In this document: piece by piece, positions 33,201 through 46,800 of the stretch
Layout: every line of letters begins with the position of its first letter
Position numbering within the stretch: the stretch's first letter is position 1
Origin: Melitaea cinxia
Lineage: Eukaryota; Arthropoda; Insecta; Lepidoptera; Nymphalidae
Assembly: GCF_905220565.1 (NCBI RefSeq)
Contig: NC_059406.1
Location: 12,348,001-12,412,000, forward strand
Length of the DNA: 64,000 nucleotides
Direction: 5' to 3'
Notes under the pieces: model-generated
What the model was told of the DNA's origin: nothing
What the model saw: the letters and a program-made list of their open reading frames with translations, nothing else
Database searches by the model: none
Position numbers and translations under genes: made by a program

Positions 33201-36200
33201 AGTCTCAAACTTATAGAAAATCATAGCTGATACTGCTCTTAAGTAGTCAGTGCTAGTAGGCCAGAGCTCCTAGGGAGGGTAACGGTTGTTAAAGGCGTCT
33301 ATAGGCTATGGTAACCGCTTACTATCAGGTGGTTCGTGAGCTTGTTTGCTGCCTTGTCAAATAGAAAGTATAGTTTTAGTAATAAGGGTTATGTTGCCAT
33401 TCTTTGGGTATAAAACTAAAATTGTAGTTTCAGTTAGGTTCTTACAATCTATTTAAAACTTTATTCTCGATTATCCAAATATCAAACGTTCAAGTGACTT
33501 TCGTATTGTTGTATTTTCACCATACGAACTATGTTATGTGTTTCAATCCGTGATTAATTGTTAACCGACTTCCAAAAAAGGAGGAGGTTCTCAATTCGAC
33601 TGTTTTAACTTTTGACCGGGTGGACCGATTTCGACAATTTTTTTTAATCGAAAGGTGGTGTGTGCCAATTGGTCCTATTTAAATGTATTTGAGATCTAAG
33701 AACTACTTTTCGAGTTATATCTAATAATGCGTTTTTACTTGACGCTTTTTTCGTCGACCTACGTTGTATTATACCGCATAACTTTCTACTGGATGTACCG
33801 ATTTTGATAATTCTTTTTTTTTTGTTGGAACGGGGATAACCCTAGATTGGTACCATGATAAGGAAACCAGGATCTGATGATGAGATCCCAGAGAAATCGA
33901 GAGAAACTCTCAAAAATCCGCAATAACTTTTTATTGGGTGTACCGATTTTGATAATTTTTAATTTAATCGAAAGCTGATGTTTATCATGTGGTCACATAT
34001 AAATTTGATCGAGATCTGATAACTACTTTTTGAGTAATCTTTGATAACGCGTAGTTACTTGACTACTTTTTCGTCGATCTACGTTGTATTATTACTCTTC
34101 GATGTAATTGAAGTCGGTTTTTTTTCGTTTGCGAGAAAACACAATTATTTGTAATCTAATGCGGTTTTATTAGACTCAACTAGAAATTTAACTTAATATT
34201 CGCGGCTCATCTCACAGACTAGAATTATTATTAATTGAGGCGAAACAGGTCCTATCGGCCTACCTTTGCTGTTAAATTCTACTTGTAACTTATTTGTATG
34301 ATAAATTTTATCCACAATTGGTGAAACAGGCCCTTAATATACGAAAAAAAAATTGAACCACGCGAGTAAAACACTGATGCAGTGGAATAAACTAGGAAAT
34401 ATACAGAACTTTCATTGATATCTTGATTTTTTTTATTTGCTTAAATTAACAATTAATTTAACAATATTAAATTTTTATTTAATAAATTCTATCTAACTTG
34501 ATACTTATAAGTATCAAGATTCGTATATACTTAATTATGTATGTATAACAAAAGGTATCATCAGTATACGTAATTATAATTGTAACACCTACTGTATATA
34601 TTTTCAATGAGGCTTCTAAAATAGCTTTTATATTGTCAGTTAAGTTTGAAGCTATTATATCTGATAGAAACAAAATTTTTGAAATTATCTATTAGATCCG
34701 ACAGTAAAATTTACTATCAAGGTGAGAAAAATCGATTTGAATATAATCTGTCTAGACAACGTGAAATTACGTTGCATTTATATTTGATTATTAAAAAAAT
34801 ATATAAAAATGAAGTATAAACTCATTATTTGGTATTTAGATTGAAAATAAACCAATTTTAAAATAGTTTGTTGTTGAATCGAAAGCGTACTTTATTATTA
34901 GTCTATTTAATTTTGTTCTTATTTTATATTTAGGCTTTATGATTTTATATTTATACTTTGCGATTTTATATTTATACTTTACGAATATATACTTAAAGAC
35001 TACAATTATGTATTTGCATTCTACTGTTACTTTGTTACTTCTGTTACTATTTTGTGGCACTTGTCGCGCTTTAATAACTTCATTATATTCAGCATACTTA
35101 CACGTGATATTAGACGAATGTACACTTTTTTTCTCGTCACTTTATTCATTCAATAGAAATAGATCATACGGTTTCGATGCGTCACTCAAGATAAAATTAC
35201 TCAATGAGAACTTTTACTTTAGAAATTTGTGAAAATCTAGACGGAGATGATTTTTGCGGACTATTTTTATCTCCTACCAGTAAGAGCGTGGCGTTTTTAC
35301 AAAACCGTACTACATAAGTTTATTTTTATTCTTTCTGACTGTATAAGTCTGGTTACTTAACGGTTAATAGGAAATAATTAAATTAAAATAAACTAAGACA
35401 TTTAATTAAATATGCAATATTAAATATCCGTTCCGAATTTGCTTCCGATCTAAAATTGTAACATCTAGGTAGGTTTAGAGAGTATTGTTGCAAATAACTT
35501 CTCAATAATTATGAATGTTCCAGATTAGTAAATTATAAGTAATTAGTAATCGTAAGCTTTAATAGAGAGTAAAATTTAATGCATTTTTTTCATTGATGGA
35601 TTTCTTTCGCTCAATGAAGAAATCAAGCTTACAATAAAAAAACAATGTTCGAAGCTCTCCGTGATTGATACATCTAACAAAAGGCGTTTCGGTAGAAGAT
35701 CATTCAGTGAGGCATTGTCTAAAACAGTATCGATCAAATTTCACTTTCACCGCACTATTTACCGATTTATGCATCGTAATACTTTTATTGCTCTAAAAAA
35801 TAACGAAAATTGATGGTTAGACAGCCTCGTATTTATGTAAGCTTCTATCTTCGTGAAACAAAAATTTTGTTTCTATCAGAGATGCTTTCTATTTTATTTT
35901 AAACAACAATTACATAATTTATAGATCAATTTTATAATGATTTTTTTGACTTATCAGTCATCTATTTATCTTTTGTATAGCGGCTTTCACTGATCTCTTA
36001 ATTATATACCCATTATTATAATGTGACTTACAACAACCAATTTTGCCCTTACCAAGTATTACCGGTGCGGTCTTACAAAGATGTTAGTGACAGGCATAAA
36101 AAATATTGATGTATTTTAAAGTAAGAGATGTAAACAGACAAATGAAATGTAAAGAAACAAAAAAATTTAAGTCAAAAACAAGCTAACTACTGACTACCTA

Positions 36201-39200
36201 CTATTGATTGTTATTTATTTTGTAAAGAAAAACTTGTACCTATACAAAAATTAATTTGAACAGTTAAAAGCTCGTACTTATCTGAACAAAATTTAACTAC
36301 ACAAAGAGTTTTGGTTTTGGATTAGCAGTTTTAAGACAAGACTTTACGAGTTAATTTTTGTGTACAAACTGCTTTATTCTTTTATTTATGAAATCAATTA
36401 AAATAATGCTTATAAGTAATCGAATATATGAATTGAAAGTTGTTATTCGCTATCGACAGTCGTCAGTAAGTATCTGAAAATTCGTACCGTAAGTTTAGTC
36501 ATGGACTGTTCATAACTAATTTCTCGATACAAACTGCGTTACTAACAGATTATTTATTGCTTTGCAAAGAACTTCTGTAGTTTTATTTTTATTATATCGC
36601 TATGGATCTACAGACACGTAATTTTAAAACACCGCGACGTTTTATTGATCGTTATGATTTAAACGTCGACTTTAAGTAAAAGTTTTCTTTTTAAATACTA
36701 GTATTAAGTTTTACGTAATATTTAAATAGCTAATATAAGTTTATTGTTATTGCTCAGCTGGGAAAGGTGTAATAGCCATAATTCTCTATTACGTTTTTCT
36801 CTATTGAGTTTTAAACATTTTCATAATATTTTTTTAGCTTGAGTTTCTTTTTTAAATGATTATATATGAATTAAATTGCCTTAATATTTTTTATCCAAAG
36901 AAAAATTATGTGTTCATGAATTAGCTTAATAAGCAACTATAAATTTAATTTCAATTAATTATTATTATGTTTTAGTCATAACAATAAGCAAATTTGAAAT
37001 CATTATGTATATAGCATTAAATTCACAAACGCTTTAACTTCATTGTAATAATGACTTGTTAATAGTATACGCAACCTGCAACATATATGTTTCCGCGCCT
37101 TATATATAAGTTATACCTGTACATTTGGTTATAGAGATATAGCACTTAGCAGGAATTGTTAGGGGATAGCCCCTGGATCAAATTCCATTCCGCTAATTTT
37201 GTATACAAGTTTGTCACCCTGCTAAGTTTTATTAAGTGACGCTATGGTTTACACTTTATCAATGACGTATCAATTGATTCATGTTAAATTCGTTTTAAAC
37301 TAATTACATATTGCCTTTGATTTATTTTTATAATAATGTTTTATAATACCGGACCTCTTCGATAGATACATAAAAAAGAATTGAGAAATCTTAATAGTTA
37401 AGTCAACACACTTTAATCTAAATACATAAAAATAAATGTTTGTCGCTATGCCCTTTATAGAATCGTAAACTTTGATCATGATCTTCAGCAAAATGTTGTG
37501 CATGAGCCCACAAAGTTTTCTGAGTTTGAGAGTACGATCAAAAAAAGCTAGCCACGTGCGCAGGGTACAGCTAGTGGATCTATAAGAAAAGTTTTTAATA
37601 GTTGTCAAGGATAAGAGGTACCTACTATTAACATTTTTACAAAAAATCCATCTGAGATTTATTTATTACCTATTGCCATCCTGTGTCGAAGATGCCGAGA
37701 TCTACAAAAATAGCGGAAATCTACAAATGATATATTATTTTATAATAAAACAAAAAGGGATACCTACGATCAATTTGATCCTCGATGTCATATAGTCGCA
37801 AAACAAATAGATGGCCAATGGCGGTATTTTATGGTATCCTAAATACGGCTCCTATATATCCTAATAAATCCTATATATATTTCTGTCAGTGTGAAAAAAA
37901 CATTACTGTGAAAATATGACAAACCAGCAAGTCGAAAAAATTACGTGAGTAAGTTGAGTTACGAACTATCATTGCCTTAGTTGGAAAAGAGGTTAAGTAC
38001 ACCAATTTTTGAATCGGGATTTGCGACAAAATATAACAGTTATATTGCAAAAACTTATCTAAACATCTTCTGAAAGTATTAGTGATGAACCGGAAGTCAA
38101 GAAACGTCAAAACTGTTCTGAATGTTTAAACCAGAAGTTCCCAAACTTTTTTGTGACGTAGACCCCTTGCAGGTTGTCATAGACCCCTGGGGTTCGATAT
38201 AGACCACTTTGGGAATCACTGACGAACAAACACAAACAACACAAAATAACAATAATGCGCTATGCGGTGAACATAAGTATGATGTCTGCCGATTGTGTTA
38301 TTAGTTTCTATAAATGTACATAAAAACTATTGCTCTATATGTTAAAAAGATATAACAATGATAATTTGTAGTAACAATTAAAGTTTATTAAAAAATATGA
38401 TTGTTTTAATTTGCGATAGGGTCTCAATCTCTCTGTTTTTCTCGAAATAACTGTTCCAAGTTGATTTTTATAATTTAATTAAAACATACGTGAAAAAGTT
38501 GCGTTTTATACTATACATATAATAAAATGGCAAGAAAGTCAAAACATTGAATATTTTTTTAAAAGAATACTTGGGGTGTGATCTACAATCGATACCAAAG
38601 CCAAAAATATAGTTTTTAGAATTTTTGTCTGTTTGTCTTTTTGTCTGTATGTATTCCCGGGATAAACTCAAAAAGTACTGCATAGATTTACTTCAAATTA
38701 GGCACGAATATTATTAAGAAGTCGGGTCAACATATAGGCTAAAAATAAGCACTTTTTGAAGGTCAATTTTACAAAAGACAGTCTTCCTCTGTTACTGCAC
38801 TTTCTGTAGATATGAAATGTAAAGAAGAAACGGGTAAATGAATGTTATTTTAAAAGGTATAATCGTAGGTATTTTTGCTGCTGTATAGCGTTCAAGCAGA
38901 CGACGTCGCGGGCAGCAGCTATTTTATTAAATATAATAAGAACAATATTAAAGCACTAAGTAACATAATAATTCATAATCACATGTATTTGTAAGAAAAA
39001 TATTATTTTATTATACACGTCGAATTGACGTATAGTTTGTATATATGTATAGGTTCCAAATAACGTTTTTAGTCTAATTTTTACCCGACTGCCAAGGAAG
39101 GGTTATGTTTTTCGCGCGTATCTTGTATGTATGTATGTATGTAATATTCTTTACTACCTCATATTTCCAGAACCACTGAACGGATTTACATAATTGAGGT

Positions 39201-42200
39201 ATCGTTAGGTTCGTCTTAGCTGCCCAAGTGTTCTTAGATAGGTGACATTAAAAAAAATCAAACATGGCGGCTGCGCGAAGCCATTGTATTTAATGAAAAA
39301 AAAAATTTTTTTCTCGAATACTACAATATGGGTATCGAATTGAAGGGCACAATACAAGGATTTTAAAAAGGTATATCATGATTATTATTACCGTAATACT
39401 AATACAGAAATACAATATTAAAGTTTAAAAAATGTGGACTTTGCTCTTTCCCACGCCTATGCCATGTCAAATTCGTCTCCAGCAGGCCTAGCATGCGCGC
39501 CACGACAAAATTTTGTCTACCCCTTTTCTCGTATTATCTCTCTATGTCTACAGTAGCTAACATGCGTGCACGCGATACTCTTCTCGTTACGTCAAGAAGA
39601 GATAATCATTAAATTTTAGTGATCTGTGATATTTATCTCTACGGAAGCTAACATGACATCGTAATTTTGTCGAATTTTGTCGTTTTAGGAAGAGAAACTT
39701 CTCGTCTTCAATATTATCGACGAGAAAGACTATAAATAAAAAATAAATAAAACCGGGTGCCTATTTTTTATACCATGGCGTTTCCCTATTATAATTATAT
39801 AATTTCGGTATACGAAGAGCGGGAAATGCGAAAAGTCGAGTGAAGTGTGCCATATAATGGTACACAAAAAACGTATTTGCGCCCTGTTGCTTCTTATTCT
39901 AAATAATAATAATAATAATACTTTATTTCAGACCAAAGTATATCTCCATATTGGGTTAGTACAACAAGACAAGACAACATTCAGAATAAAAAACAAAACA
40001 AAATTATATTAAAAAAATCAATAACTAAAAATAAAATTAAAAAGAATAAAAGTAAAATCAATAATCAAAAAAAAATTCAAAAATTCAAAAAATTTTAAAA
40101 ATTTAAAAAAAAAAAAACAATGCGTGATAGAAATACAATTATCTAATGTGCGACAAGATATAAAGCACAACACGAGCATATTGTTTTACATATATAATTA
40201 AATTCATTTACTTACGCCGTTTTATTTTCCATATTAGATTTTTTAAATTAGATATACACTTTTTATCTTAGCCAAAAGGCCGAGAACATTGTTAAATAAA
40301 ACATGTGTCACTCGTTTGAAATTGGTCAATAACCTTGTAAATTCAACTTTACGACATAAGAAATAAGAATGATATTCAGTTGTGATTATGGTTGATAATG
40401 TTTCTCTACTCGACAAGGCGAAGTCTTCGGAAGAGAATTTTGTCTCTCGTAGTGCGCATGTTAGGGTAATCGAGAAAATACTCGATGTAGACATTATCTC
40501 TCTCTCTCGTCAAGAGATATCTCGTTGTATGCATGCTAGGCCGGCTGGCGACGATCAACTTCGGGGTGTATGTAGGCTTTCTAATAAAATACAATGGTTA
40601 AAAAAAACATACAATTAAAATTACAAATAAAAATTAATAAATGTCACACCAATTTACAATTACATTAATAAAATCAATAACAAATACATAATACCAAATA
40701 CAAACAAATAATTTTAATAATAATTTCATTATATTAAAACTAATAGTTGTTGACTTAAGCAGTCACCTATTTGCTAAAGGTCAGGCTTACGTTGCTTTGA
40801 GCAGAGTGAGATCTTTCTCCGGGCTTGCTATCAGTTCTCTTGACCCTAAAAAATTACTTAATCAACCACATGATGTAAACTGTTTTAATGAATTGAACCG
40901 ATTACGTAATTTGTCTGACTAAAAAGACATAAATAAAATAATAATTAAAAATAAACAAAAAACTCGCCTGCGTGAAGAATAACTAATAGAAAATCAACTG
41001 AAAAAGCTGGAACAAGATAAAAATGCAATATGCACACAAAGTCAGCGAAATATATAGAAACAATATCAAACATTTTGTGCTGTACATTTAAAATATATTA
41101 ATACGGTAGTCCTTCGAAACATTATGCAACGTCGTAGATAATATGCAGTCGGAGGCATGAAATTGAAGGATAAGTCAAATCATTCTCTCTGTGTGCATGT
41201 CTCCGACTGCATGTTATGTACGACGATGCATAAAGTTTCGAAGGACTACCGTATTAATATATTTTAAATGTACAGCACAAAATGTTTGATATTGTTTCTA
41301 TATATTTCGCTGACTTTGTGTGCATATTGCATTTTTATCTTGTTCCAGCTTTTTCAGTTGATTTTCTATTATTTAATAAAACACTTTTTTCGGATTTTAT
41401 CGCGGTTTATTCTTAACTTTTGATTCCCGACGTTTCGGATACTTTACAGCAACCATGGTCACGGGATGGTTGCTGTAAAGTATCCGAAACGTCGGGAATC
41501 AAAAGTTAAGAATAAACCGCGATAAAATCCGAAAAAAGTGTTTTATTAAATGAGTAAAATTCGCGTAAACATTAGAAAACAATATGATTTTCTATTAGTT
41601 ATTCTTCACGCAGGCGGGTTTTTTGTTTATTTTTAATTATTATTTTATTAGCTTTTGCGTCATTAAAATATATTTTATAAGTAAAAGTTAAGTTCGTCAA
41701 TATTCACGGTTGAAAAGCAATAGCAGCTGACGTGAACTGTAGGCTAGTTCATAGTTAATCACCGCAGTGGAAATTGTTAAAAGTAACTGAACAATGAAAG
41801 CCGTCACAAGAACCAGTTAGTCTCAGCGATTGTCCCACGCTGCGTACTTAATTTCTTAGATCACAGTAATTACAGTTTAACCTGTCTACCAGCTTTTGTA
41901 CGTTTGGTATTTCACTCGGATTTTTTAAGTTGGGTTAGATATTTCTCAGGATGTTATTGAGGTCTGATTTTGTTTTGATAGAAATACGTAATATGCATTT
42001 TTCTGAGTAAATGGAGATTTTTGGCTATATAAAATATTATGTTGTAAATATAATTTAAATATTTTCCGATTATTTTATAGTGTTATTTACAGAGAAAATA
42101 AAATTATGTGGTGACATGGGACACCAGGTAGGAACGAAGTTTCTTCGGATAGTATGAAGCAACACATTTTTTTTTTTAATTTGTTGATTGGTTTTTAATC

Positions 42201-43757
42201 AAGTACATAAAAGTATTTAGGAAATTTAGTATTTTAGAAAATAACAAATACCGTAAAATAAAATAAATCAAACAAAATAATAATAATAATTCAAACTATT
42301 AAATGAAATAAAAAAAACATGTGTCTTTATTTATTTTTGTCGACAGTATAAAATTACATAAATAATTTAAAAAAAGTTTACTAGTAATATTTTAGTTTTA
42401 CAAACGTCTTATTATACAGTCGTGTGACTGATATTACGTCACTTCCGTTATATATTTTTCTTACGGTTTTAGTATCGCATTTTTGTCAGTACGGTCGCCC
42501 AGCCAAATGTCAAGCCTACCCTAAAGAACATTAAAAGTATACAATTTCACATAGCAACAGTAGAAACGTAATTTACAAAAAATATATATTTAAAGCAATA
42601 AACATTTGTTACACAAAATCTGTATATTGAATCAAGGCTATTACCGTAGGTGCATCAATTAATTTATATAGAATTTTGAATTCGTTTCGTAACCAACCGG
42701 TGGCGTCATCTTCTGCATTGTCGATCCGTTCCGCTCAACACAACATGCACAAGTGTGTCATGTACATGCATGTAACAATATTCGTTTACTTTAAATAACA
42801 ACTGGTTAATTGTGGTTTTATTTTCTTTTTCCGTTCTAATAGCGTAAACTGTTTTCTTTACAAATTGGTATCATAAAATGCTTTGTATGTAGAATGTTTA
42901 AATGTTTTTATTCGCAGAGAACGTGTGACCGTCACTACCGGTCACGTCAGTCCCACGCCCACTTTAGATGTTACTCCAACACCAGTCGGCACGATTCGAA
43001 CAGAGGAGTACAAACGAGATCTCGCTGAGTTCCAGGCGCGGAGGTCTATTGGTGGCAAAGACCAGCAATCGACTCCTATAAAGAAAAAATGTGGAAGACA
43101 CTCTTTACCAGTGTCCTGCACGGACTGCACCGGCGATCCTGACGCTAGTTTTAATTACGAGAAAAAGTCCGCTATCAAATATAAGAAAAAGTCACACAAA
43201 CGAGCTCGAAGCGCACATTCCGAGGAAAAAGTAAATGACGGCGTACCCAACATACAATTTCTGTTTCAAAATCAAGTCTTTATGCCGGGTAATATGTTCA
43301 CAGCGTCGTACTCGGAGCCTCGTAAAACTAATAATTATTCCAATCAACGTTCGCCGGATTTTTTTGTCCAAAAACGTATAGAGTTCAAGGATGACCAATC
43401 CCTGTCGCCGCCATTTTTCTATAAGAACAATTCGTTACCTTTCGACACTAAAAACTTTTTGGACGGATCAAGAAGTGACGAAGAAGAAGTCGATGGATTG
43501 GGGGTCGCGGGGGATGCGAAAACTTCCAGTCCGAGTTTAGGAAGTCATAAAAATGACAGTTGCGAAGAGAAACTTTGGGAGGTGATGAGCGAGTTGAAAC
43601 ACCTTGACCAGTGGGCAGACGAACAGTTGCAAGTGCAATCGATGAACACTAGCAAATCTGATGACAATAAGGTAAATATCATTGACTGATTTGAATTTAT
43701 TGCTACCAATTTTTCCAAAACAGCACTGATGGTTTCACCAGTGTTACGTATAATAAA

Positions 43758-43811
<54 letters not shown>

Positions 43812-46800
43812 TAATATATAAAATTCTCGTGTCATGGTGTTAAACATTGAACTCCTCCGAAACGGCTCGACCGATTTTAATAAAATTTTGTGGGCATATC
43901 GGGTAGGTCTGAGAATCGGCCAACATCTATTTTTCATACCCCTAAGTTATAAGGGGGGAGGGATTAAGCGGGTTAATAAGATATATGGCAAAGCAACGTT
44001 TGCGGGGTCAGCTAGTAATAATATAAAATCCTCTTACTACTTATTTCAAAACCTAAATTGATGCAAATCTTAAATTCTTTTGTGTTTCTTTTTGTATAGA
44101 CGAATTTTTTTTACAATTTTAAATACCCTCAGAACGCTTTGCAATCTAGGAAAATTCCAGAAAATTCAAATTTGGTAGCTTATCTGCGTTTCAATCATGC
44201 CTGTAATCTATTTCTGTTATATTAAAAATTATGACAAGATCTTGTAGAACACATGAATTACATGTTTTCCTTTGTAATTAATAGTAAACAATTAATAGTA
44301 AATGATATGCATCATTTACTATTAATTGCACGATTGTCGCACGCGTACTATAATGAAATCATTACAGCCTATACAGTCCACTGCTGGACATAGGCCTCCA
44401 CAAGTTTACGCCAAAAATAACGTGAACTCATGTGTTTTGCCCATAGTCACCACTCTGGGCAGGCGGGTTGGTGACCGCAGTACTGGCTTTGTCGCACCGA
44501 AGACGCTGCTGCCCGTCTTCGGCCTGTGTATTTCAAAGCCAGCAGTTGGATGGTTATCCCGCCATCGGTCGGCTTCTCACGTTCCAAGGTGGTTGTGGAA
44601 CCCTGTCATCCCCCAGTCGCCTCTTACGACACCCACGGGAAGAGAGGGGGTGGCTAAATTCTTTAGTGCCGTAGCCACACAGCACTATAATGAAAGTTTT
44701 CGACTATTTAAATGATTTTATTGAGGTAGAGCAAATAGAAGCTTCTTACTCAAAATCTGGAGCAATCCGATTGGATAAGTACCTTGCTCACAAATAATGT
44801 AGTGTTTCTGTGGCGAGAAAGGTAGCCAGAGCTCCTGGAGCTCCTGAAGGGTCGGCAACGCGCATGTGATGCTTCTGATATAGCACATTACCATAGGCCA
44901 GTATTATTTACCATCAGGTGGGCCGTACGCTTATAGTCCTAGTAATATAAAAAATATTGTTAATAGAGTGACATAAGCGCGTACGGGCTGCCAATCGCTA
45001 GCGCGTGTAACTTAAACGTGACAATTGACAAGAATAAAGCTTGGAGTAACGGTAAGTGGGGAGTTGTGCCCGTGCAGATCAAGAAGCTGGCTGGGGTCAC
45101 CATCGAGCATGTCAAGAAGAAACAGAATATGGAGATAAATATACTAAGGTTCACTCTCCTTTTTTATTTATTATCAAATAAATTCACAATAAATTCAATA
45201 CAAAAACAAAAGTACAACAAAATCCACAGAGGTCCTTTCATGTCTCTTTCTGTTTACCATCTAGAGTTAGTCTCTTATACTTTTAATGAAAAGTTTTGCG
45301 AAGCAAAAATTATCTTGTATTACAACTTTATAAAGTTACTTGGAAATTAATTTTGTCTTACTACTTCATAATGTCGTATCTTAATTTTTGTCTTGAGTAA
45401 GAAGTAATATTATTGTAGGTAAAGTTATTTTTGTTTTGCAATTTGTCTTTTCTCTAAGATCATATTTTGAATGTTTAACGTTCTTTGTTTTCCCATGAGC
45501 ATCTGTTATCTAGTGAATTTAAAATTGAATCCATATTTTATTTATATTATATTCCATTAAATAAGTAATTGTAAAGTTATACTAATACATTTTGTTTGCA
45601 GAAAATGTCGCCATCCAAATATAATACTTCTAATGGGACTCTATCCGGACGTAAACAATAACATTCACATTATTTGCGAAAGATGCGTTGACACGCTATT
45701 TAGTTTAATTCATGTACAGGTAATATATTAATTATTACATAAATAACAATAAATAGATTTAGAAGTAGCCCATTTCAAGTCTTGAACTAAAAGAATTAAT
45801 GTAAGGTATAATTGTTTTGAAATTACTTGGGTCTTATATGTTTACATTTAGATGTAGTCAATAAAATGGAAATATGTAATAAATTATATTAATAAATATC
45901 TTTTCCTAGTGGTAGGTACTATAAGATAATATTAAGTAATTCAAATGTAAACGGCCATCTGTATGACCTATACAAGAGTTTGTATGAACTTTGTAAATAT
46001 TGTTGCCTTTGTTATGAGCGTGGGAGCATGAGGGTATGATATCCCATTAATCTCTGAAAATAAGCGAGAGCCATGACCATAAAAAAAAATAAGCAGTGGC
46101 TAAGATCCCCGCCGTAATCCGCCCTCGAAAAGAATGATTTTGCCGTTAACTCCTTTATAAACGATATAAGGCCCGTGGTATGAAAAAATATGGGGAGTGA
46201 CATCGCTAGGAACAGTAACGCTGAGCAAAGACGCGACCGGGCCTGAACCGGGTCTGCTACTCCCGCGAGAAAGAGAAAAACATATTTTTAAATACCACGA
46301 TAATTGTTCCTATTGGAGTAAACTCCGGTCGCGTATCAAAACTTACACATACGTTTTATTTATAATTCCAGGGTCGTATCCTAAGCGTCCAAACCTCAAT
46401 ACGCTATGTATTAGACATTACCAACGCAATGTTGTTCCTACACATGCAAGGATACCTCCACACTGAGCTATCCAGCATGAGTGTGATGATCACAGACCAG
46501 GATATTGCGAAATTGGCAGACTTGGGACCGTGTGCGAAGCTTCCAGAAACAAAGGGAAAGGAGAACAAGGGTTACGATATGTATTCACCGGAACCGCAAT
46601 ATGTGAACTTGACTAGTAAGTCTTCAATTACATTTTAATAACTTATTCTGGTAATGAAAATTCGCGTTCTACGTACCGCCAAATTTTTCGTGTCTATATT
46701 GAATTGAATTTAAAAAAAAAAACCTTTAATGTAAACATTTTTCGGACATTAATGAACAAAAAAGAATGATCAGCGGTGAATGAAATTTGGTGCTATTCGG

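Noticed and set aside
34836..35232. frames rich in YKYKI or LYFA on both strands
   Set aside because: They come from an AT-rich short repeat and have no family similarity.
38132..38221. complete hAT insertion with target duplication
   Set aside because: The ends look hAT-like, but the 8-bp flanks GTTTAAAC and ACGAACAA do not match, so only a MITE relic is claimed.
40382..40618. 78-codon frame (also at 61172)
   Set aside because: It lies across the inverted end of the U2-bearing element and ends differently in the two copies, so it is not a conserved gene.
43545..43937. 130-codon minus-strand frame
   Set aside because: It crosses the (TA)n tract as an YIYIYI run and is antisense to exon 2.
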